Assembly (NCBI RefSeq): GCF_018687715.1
Contig: NC_056762.1
Coordinates: 30,740,864-30,804,863, forward strand
Source: Carya illinoinensis
Lineage: Eukaryota > Streptophyta > Magnoliopsida > Fagales > Juglandaceae
Reading direction: 5' to 3'
Length of the DNA stretch: 64,000 bases
A program made the translations under genes and the position numbers. Below, piece by piece: positions 58,148 to 64,000 of the stretch (positions are counted from its first letter, which is position 1; each line of letters opens with the position of its first letter). Below the pieces are notes generated by a model that saw only the letters and a program-made list of their open reading frames with translations, was not told where the DNA came from and made no database searches.

Positions 58148-58321
58148 CTTTTTTATTTTTCAAGAAGCTTTTTAGAATTGGTACTAAAATTTTTTTTCTC
58201 TATTGTTGCTGGTGGCTCATCCCATACGTACAATCTTTTTTATTTTTCAAGAAACTTTTTAGAATTGGTACTAAAATAATTTTTTTCTATTGTTGTTGGT
58301 GGCTCATCCCATACGTACAAT
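58148..58321 (+). repeat. 87-bp tandem duplication
   Basis: Units 58148-58234 and 58235-58321 are nearly identical (CTTTTTTATTTTTCAAGAAN...CATCCCATACGTACAATC). Confidence 0.93.
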
Positions 58322-58731
58322 CTGTTCTCAAAGGTGTATAGTTTCAAATTTTGCTGTGATTTTTGAAATCTAAGATATCTGACTTCTTGAATGACATTTT
58401 ATATATTCTCTTTGTGTATTTCATGACAACTAAATGCATTATTGCTAAAGTTTTTGTAATTGCTGGAGAAAATATAGTGTTTGCAAGTGGAAACTCTTTC
58501 GAAAATGTTAATCTTCTTACCATAGGAAGATTTTTGCAGTGTTAAGAATTAGGCATTTTATTTATAAATATTTTATTTTGTGTTACAATTTTGTAAGATT
58601 GTTGTTGGACAGAGATACTCTAATAGCTTAAATGAAATACAAGTAACTTATAACCTTTTTAAGGGCAACTTGTTAGCGGCTTAAAGAAAGGGAAAGAAGT
58701 ATTGATGAGGTATTTCAATATGTGTAACTTT

Positions 58732-58803
58732 GGTGATAAATTCTAGTCTTTAACTTGTAATAATGGTGGTGATAAATTCTAGTCTTTAACTTGTAATAAT
58801 GGT
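58732..58803 (+). repeat. 36-bp tandem duplication
   Basis: GGTGATAAATTCTAGTCTTT plus 16 bases repeated twice without change. Confidence 0.95.
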
Positions 58804-58897
58804 ATATCGATTCAACATGAATGGAGACTTGTGTTAGTAATTTATTGATGGGTTATCTTTTGTGCTAGATGGTTGCACTAAATGATTTCAATGGAAT

Positions 58898-59717
58898 CCT
58901 AATCACTTGGGCTCTTTGGAGGTCAAGGTGTGAAGCACGTATGGAGGTCATGGTGTGCAGCACATATGGAGGATGTGGCTTCAAATTGGGAGAATGTGGT
59001 TCAGGTGGTGAAATCTTTCCTATTGAATATCTCTTTGCAGGTTCGGTAATTCTCAAGGTTGTCTAGTAGATCAGATGAAAGGAGAATGAAGGAGCTTAAC
59101 TGTCCTGTTAAAACCTCCCAAAGTCATATCTTGGTCATGACCAAGGGATGGATGGTTAAAGTTGAATGTTGACAGCGGATCGAATGACAACCCAGGCCCT
59201 TCCGATGGGGGTGGCATTATCTGGGATGCTTGTGGTCATGCTTTAGCAAGATTTGCGCATTCGTATGGAGTCTCAACTAATTTGGTTGCATAGGGACTTG
59301 CTTTGTTGGATGGGTTAAGAATGGCGCAACAGCGTGATCTTCGGAACTTGTTGGTTGAGTTGGATTCAAAAGTAGTTGTGGGATGACTCAAATCGGGTAA
59401 TTAGAACCTCTGGTATATGTGGGAATTTTGGGAAGAAATTCAATATCTTTTCCGGATTCTAAACTGCTGCGTTTACCATATATACAGAGAAACCAACATG
59501 ATAGCTGATTTTTTAGCAAAAGAAGGTGCGAAAAGTAGGACCATGGATTTCGACGGAAATAATGTTGGTATTGGAAGATTACGGGGTCTTTTATGAACGG
59601 ACTATTTGGAATTGCTTTATTTACATAAATAAGTCCTAGCGTCTTGCTTGCTTATATATGATTATTCCACTGCCTTAATGAGGGTTTTTTAATAAAGGTT
59701 CTATTCATTAAAAAAAA
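58898..59717 (+). mobile_element. 5'-truncated LINE with RNase H domain and 16-bp TSD
   Basis: Flanked by ATGATTTCAATGGAAT at 58882-58897 and 59718-59733, the right copy directly after a short A tail. The interior translates, with stops, to an RNase H-like domain: NVDSGSNDNPGPSDGGGIIW, GLALLDGLRMAQQRDLRN, VELDSKVVVG, YRETNMIADFLAKEG. This is the C-terminal RNase H of plant L1 LINEs. The full TSD and tail show the fragment inserted already truncated. Confidence 0.93.
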
Positions 59718-59904
59718 ATGATTTCAATGGAATTGCATTTGTAATGGAAGAGAATCAAGGCTTTGTATATTATTAGACTTTTCTGTCATGAGTCTTTCTT
59801 TGTATGTTTTGCCAGTTTTCTACCTTGTTTATGACCCCATTAGTATCTTCTGTTGTCATTGAACAAAATCATGTGTTAAATGCCTAAATAAGTTATGACT
59901 AGTT

Positions 59905-59985
59905 CAACTATATATATATATATATATAGGAGCAAGATATTTGAGAGTGGATTTTGTTTGTGCTATTATTATTATTATTATTATT
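59905..59985. repeat. (TA)n and (ATT)n microsatellites
   Basis: TATATATATATATATATA near 59912 and about seven ATT units near 59963-59985. Confidence 0.9.
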
Positions 59986-60006
59986 TAAGACATCATTTAT
60001 GAGCAG

Positions 60007-60052
60007 GATATTGATGGTGCTCATGCAGAGAAGATTCTTAATTTAGCACCTG
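60007..60052 (+). other. Orphan exon-like segment
   Basis: GAGCAG|GATATTGATGG...GCACCTG|GTGAGT has good acceptor and donor context and encodes DIDGAHAEKILNLAP. No partner exons were recognised nearby and I do not recognise the protein. It could be a pseudo-exon or debris of a gene broken by the surrounding insertions. Confidence 0.2.
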
Positions 60053-60905
60053 GTGAGTCTTGCTTTTGCAACTTTCTAATATTCCATTTGAATTTACACG
60101 TTTCTTTCTTGTTGAACTTACACATGCCAATGCTCATTTACAAAAGTTATAATATAAATATTTGGCCATAGCAATGGGAAAACAAAGATCCTGACATGAT
60201 GTTTGGTTTTGATATTTCTCACATTACAGTTGAGCTCCTTGATCATTCTTAATTGTATAAATTCCAAAACTTTATGATTTGCAATACTCATTTTTTGTCT
60301 CTGATTTAATCCGCAAAATCACAAACTTTATATACCTGTAAATAAGCTATATTTATGGACTAGACTGATATATCTTTGAATGGCACTTTACTTGCTTATC
60401 ACTTATACCCTATTATATATGTAAGTCTCTAACTTAATATATAAGGATAAATAATAACACTTTAATAACTTAATATTAATAGTTATATTTAAGAGTAAGT
60501 TTAAACAATAAGATTAAAATTCCATGTTATATTAATTTTATAATATGTGTAATATATATAGCATAAAAATTAAAAATATTATAATTTATATAATGTCAAA
60601 AAAATTAAATATATATATTTCTGTAATGACCTAGCCCACATTATATGCCAAGTCCATGTTTTAAACAAGAAAAACCCAACCCAAAAAAAAAAAAAAAATC
60701 CACACAAAGGTGCAAATTGCACCGTTTCATTGAGTATTTTTCATTCTTTCTTTTCTTCCTCCAACCACTCAATACCCTACCCCCTCACTTTTATCCTCCT
60801 GCACAGATAACCCCTCATGCCCCTCCTCCTTTATGCCCGTTTCCGTCTCTCCTCTGTGATTTTCCACTCACCATCGCACCAACCCCTCACTGTCAGTCCA
60901 GGTTA

Positions 60906-61304
60906 TGTTCTGATCCCACGTCAACTAAGTATGAGATTGGTTGGTGGTTTATAAGCCCTTAGACACCCTTCTCTTGTAAGCTAGTTTTCAAGGGTGAGTT
61001 CTACCTAGTGGGTTCATAACAAATGGTATTAAAGACACCCCACAGTTCTAAGACCATTTTGCGACAGTTGCAATCGTGCGGCATGGGGGGCATGGCAATG
61101 TTCGTTCGAGACTAAAAAAGACCTAGCGTACAGCCAAACCGTGAGAGCGCCTTGACCGCCGTGGATGTTGGCTGTGGAGTGTGGTGGTTGTTACGACCCC
61201 ACATCGACTAAGTATGGGATTGGTGGGCGATTTATAAGCCCTTAGGCACCTTTCCCTTGTAAGCCTGTTTTCAAGGGTGAGTTATACCTAATGAGTTCAT
61301 AACA
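60906..61304 (+). mobile_element. 399-bp TRIM with perfect TSD, nested in the solo LTR
   Basis: LTRs 60906-61021 and 61189-61304 (116 bp each) share ATAAGCCCTTAG(G/A)CACC and end GTTCATAACA. The primer site AATGGTATTAAAGACACC follows the left LTR. The 167-bp interior is non-coding. TSD GGTTA at 60901-60905 and 61305-61309. The sequence resembles the widespread plant TRIM family with a CCACATCGACTAAGTATGGG start. Confidence 0.95.
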
Positions 61305-61612
61305 GGTTAGTGCCACGCCGTTATCACGCCCGTATGTCTCTCTCATCCTCTATGTTTTTTTCGTAGCACTCCACACCATTTGTCCTTGTACCATGTCTCC
61401 TTCAATCATCAATAGGTGTTAAGTACTCCAATGCTGACTACCTTTTTTTTTTTCTAGGCCTCTCTTCATTCTTAACCTTCTCCCTTCAATTCGCTCCCTC
61501 TTATTGTGCCATCAACCAAGCTCCTTTGCTGCACTGAGCTCCTTGCTTCACCTTACCGCCCAACCCTAATTTGTCTCTGGTAAGTGTTTCTCGCGCTCTG
61601 TCTCAATCTCCC

Positions 61613-61615
<3 letters not shown>

Positions 61616-61677
<62 letters not shown>

Positions 61678-61688
61678 CCCCCCCCCCT
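61616..61688. repeat. (CT)n microsatellite followed by poly(C)
   Basis: About 30 CT units then about 12 C. The ORFs across it on both strands (Ser-Leu or Glu-Arg runs) are artefacts. Confidence 0.97.
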
Positions 61689-63463
61689 TGCTAAGCCTGC
61701 AAAGCAACCAATGGAGATTTTCATGCCATGGGCCCAACCACACGGCACCATTAAATTCATGCCATTCCATCACTAAGTTCAACCGAACACTACTTCAAGC
61801 TTGGTGAGGTATCCTCTTTACCCATGTATTTGTTATTTAAATTGTGGTCAGTTGGGGTTTGTTGATTAATTAGATTATTCTTGGAGGGTGTAGTGGATTG
61901 AATGTGTTGTTGGTTTTGTTATTGTGGTTGGTTGATGTTTGGAGTATACATGTTTGTAATGTCATGGACAAAGGAGGGGATGGTTGTAAAAATGTGGATT
62001 GATATTTCCATATGATGGAGGTGTGAATGTAAATATGATGTATGATTGGAATGAAATTTAAGCAAATTCAATAAGGTAGAGTCAATCTATTGGTGGAGTA
62101 GTGCGTGGATGTTGTACCTGGGCCATTATAAAACTAAGGCACTGTGATAAACTATTCTATTTATTGGGCTTTTATTTAGCTATAGTTTGGATTGTAGAAT
62201 GTTGTTAGGCTGGTTTTGTGTCGGTATAAGTCATTAATATGTTAGCGATATTTTTCTGGATTAGGTTGTGATACTGCTATGGTTGTGGTTCCAACCTTAG
62301 ATAGTACTCTACAAAAGTGAAGTAAGCGGTGCTCCTATACTAGACTTTGCTTAAAAATAGTTTGAGGTTGATTTTATGAAAAAGTTGCTTATTTTGGATA
62401 TAGAACATTAGAAACCACCTGGGTCATTTTCTGAATTACTCATTATATCTGAATAAGAAAAGAAAAATATTTTGTCATGATTGGTGCAGACATTAGCATT
62501 TTTGGCACTCTATTTCTCTACTGCATAAAATGTGAATATAAAGTCTAAAACTTTTATTTGATTATGTAATATTTATCTGCTCTATATTTTGTTGTGATAT
62601 GCTATTATATATGAAAACCCTGAGGTATAGATTTTGTTATACTTTGATTTATGGCCCTACTATGGGATATAATAGTGGCATTTGGTCTCGCCACGGGATA
62701 TAATAGTGGTCTTTGTTCTGAGTGTAATTATTTTGGTGATAAAGTGGTTTATATTCTGCTTGACAAAGTGCACGACCCTGCCATGGGGGTAAACATGGTC
62801 TCTATTTTGATTGCATCACCTTAGTGACGAAACAATGGTATGTTCCGCTTCGTTAACCACAGACATGCATAACTCTACCACGAGAATAAACATGGCCTCT
62901 ACTTTTATTTATAGTGATACTTCAGTTATGATTGTACCTATAGTCTTTTATATAGTATTGCTGTAATGAAAGATTTTTGAAAATACCACTACCATATTTT
63001 GAGAACTCTCTATTTCTACATTCTGTAATTGGCTTATGTTTACATATTATTATAGGCTTATTACTTACTGCTTACTAAGTTGTTGATAGCTTACCCAATT
63101 ATCTTCACTATTTTTCAGATGATTTGGATGTTCAGCCGAGAATCAAGAATAGAAAGAATGGGTGAGATTAGTTGAACATAGTAGAATTGTCAAAGGTTCC
63201 TACAGTCTATAAAAGGATATTATTCAAGAAATTATTCATTTTTTTAGTATTACTTTGGGATATTGGTGTTGATACTAAGACTTTGTAGTGTTCTTAGTTA
63301 ATTATGTTAGAGTAATTCATTGATGGTCTTGTAGAGGAACGTCCATATTTGATTTGAACAAGTGAGTTTTATGTGTTCTAGACAGAGTTTAACATGTATC
63401 ATTAGGATGTGATTTTAAGTTATAGGACCTAACTCCTTGACCATCTAGGTATGGGGTGTTACA

Positions 63464-63605
63464 ATTTCCATTCGGTTCAGTCCAATTCGGCTTTTAAATT
63501 CTAAAAATGGGCACCGAATTGTTTTTTAATCAATTTTGATTTCTAGGATTGAAATTGACTGATTTGATTTGCTCGGTTTTTCAATTTTTTCTTACACCCC
63601 TAATG
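63464..63605 (-). repeat. CCGG/GGTTCGG-type dispersed repeat, copy 3 (partial)
   Basis: CCATTCGGTTCAGTCCAATTCGG at the left and TTCTTACACCCCTAATG at the right, as in copies 1 and 2. The solo LTR is inserted at its left side. The AT-rich stretch before 60622 (about 60420-60620) may be the other part of the same repeat. Confidence 0.5.
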
Positions 63606-64000
63606 AAACTTGACTTTTTTGTTTTAAATATACAAGACTCATGCAAAGAGCCTTGCCTGCCAACCAAACTACTCAATCTTTCTTCCTAAAAAGTAAAAAT
63701 AACAACAATATTGGTCTCTTAATCTATACAAAAGAATCGATGTTAGCAAACAATCCTAGGAGCTTCCATACCTTTCATAGGGATATGTGTATACAAGATG
63801 AAAAATAATTTATATATGCTTAGAACATATAAGTCTTGTACAAACTCTTTGAAAAAAGAAGTAAAATCCACATACAAAAATCTGTTTTGTTATATTGGGT
63901 TTCCTTCTTTTTCAAAATATTAGATGAGATTTGTACATTCAAACATTAATCTAACACCAATATGACACTTGAACTCAGTTGCAACCCATAAAAACAATCG
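63606..64000. other. Intergenic DNA, no gene seen
   Basis: AT-rich sequence to the window end; nothing recognisable. Confidence 0.5.

Larger units (their letters stand above)
60622..63463 (+). mobile_element. Large solo LTR with perfect TSD, carrying a TRIM
   Basis: Starts TGTAATGACCTAGCCC and ends TATGGGGTGTTACA. Identical 5-mers ATTTC flank it (60617-60621 and 63464-63468). Excluding the nested TRIM (399 bp plus TSD) it is about 2.44 kb. No internal coding region, primer site or second LTR is present, so it is what remains after LTR-LTR recombination of a large, probably Ty3/gypsy, element. It contains diverged internal repeats around 62640-62900 (GGGATATAATAGTGG; GGGGGTAAACATGGTCTC) and a long CT microsatellite. 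Confidence 0.88.

Noticed and set aside
61566..61807. Ser-Leu and Glu-Arg rich ORFs
   Set aside because: Translation of the CT/GA microsatellite inside the solo LTR.

Overview
The window is a stretch of a eudicot nuclear genome, probably a woody species. A Fagales-type tree is my guess from the style of the repeats and from protein resemblance; the sequence does not prove it. It is AT-rich, intron-bearing and dominated by transposable elements in many states of decay. There are no operons or bacterial features.

Only four cellular genes are well supported. (1) A nuclear tRNA-Trp(CCA) lies at 8371-8442. (2) A seven-exon RAD1 gene (9-1-1 DNA-damage checkpoint clamp) is on the minus strand at 10705-14343. 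It encodes 303 residues and has a GC-AG first intron. (3) An intronless group D MAP kinase kinase (MKK7/8/9 type, 330 residues) is on the plus strand at 40352-41344. (4) A three-exon SAMBA-like gene (plant APC/C regulator, 106 residues) is on the minus strand at 47734-51025. Its exons are too short to show up as long ORFs.

Layout. 1-8.3 kb: AT-rich DNA with two duplicated segments arranged A-B-B'-A', plus a retroelement remnant and a CCGG-rich repeat. 8.4-10.5 kb: the tRNA, a Ty3/gypsy gag-protease relic and a CCGG repeat. 10.7-14.4 kb: RAD1. 15.1-16.1 kb: a MITE split by an 860-bp retroposon with a 17-bp target-site duplication (TSD). 18.8-22.7 kb: a hAT-type MITE, an LTR-like segment and a Ty3/gypsy pol relic. 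23.7-27.6 kb: rearranged, defective caulimovirid-like sequence. 28.3-33.4 kb: a complete-ended but degenerate Ty1/copia element on the minus strand, with non-TG..CA termini. 33.5-39.5 kb: a Mutator-like element carrying a FAR1-type gene that has lost its transposase core, plus two minisatellites. 40.3-41.3 kb: the MKK. 43.7-47.0 kb: an internally deleted copia element with a perfect TSD. 47.7-51.0 kb: SAMBA, with LINE pieces in its introns. 53.7-54.6 kb: a miniature LTR element (TRIM). 56.1-57.9 kb: a dead hAT transposase. 58.9-59.7 kb: a 5'-truncated LINE with TSD. 60.6-63.5 kb: a large solo LTR with a perfect TSD, carrying a 399-bp TRIM that has its own perfect TSD.

The cellular genes do not form a pathway cluster. 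RAD1 and SAMBA both touch cell-cycle control, but that is probably coincidence. I see no clear new biological system. The most unusual objects are the FAR1 mobile element with its multi-frame-open minisatellite, the retroposon sitting on a RAD1 splice acceptor, and the nested insertions that give a relative chronology.
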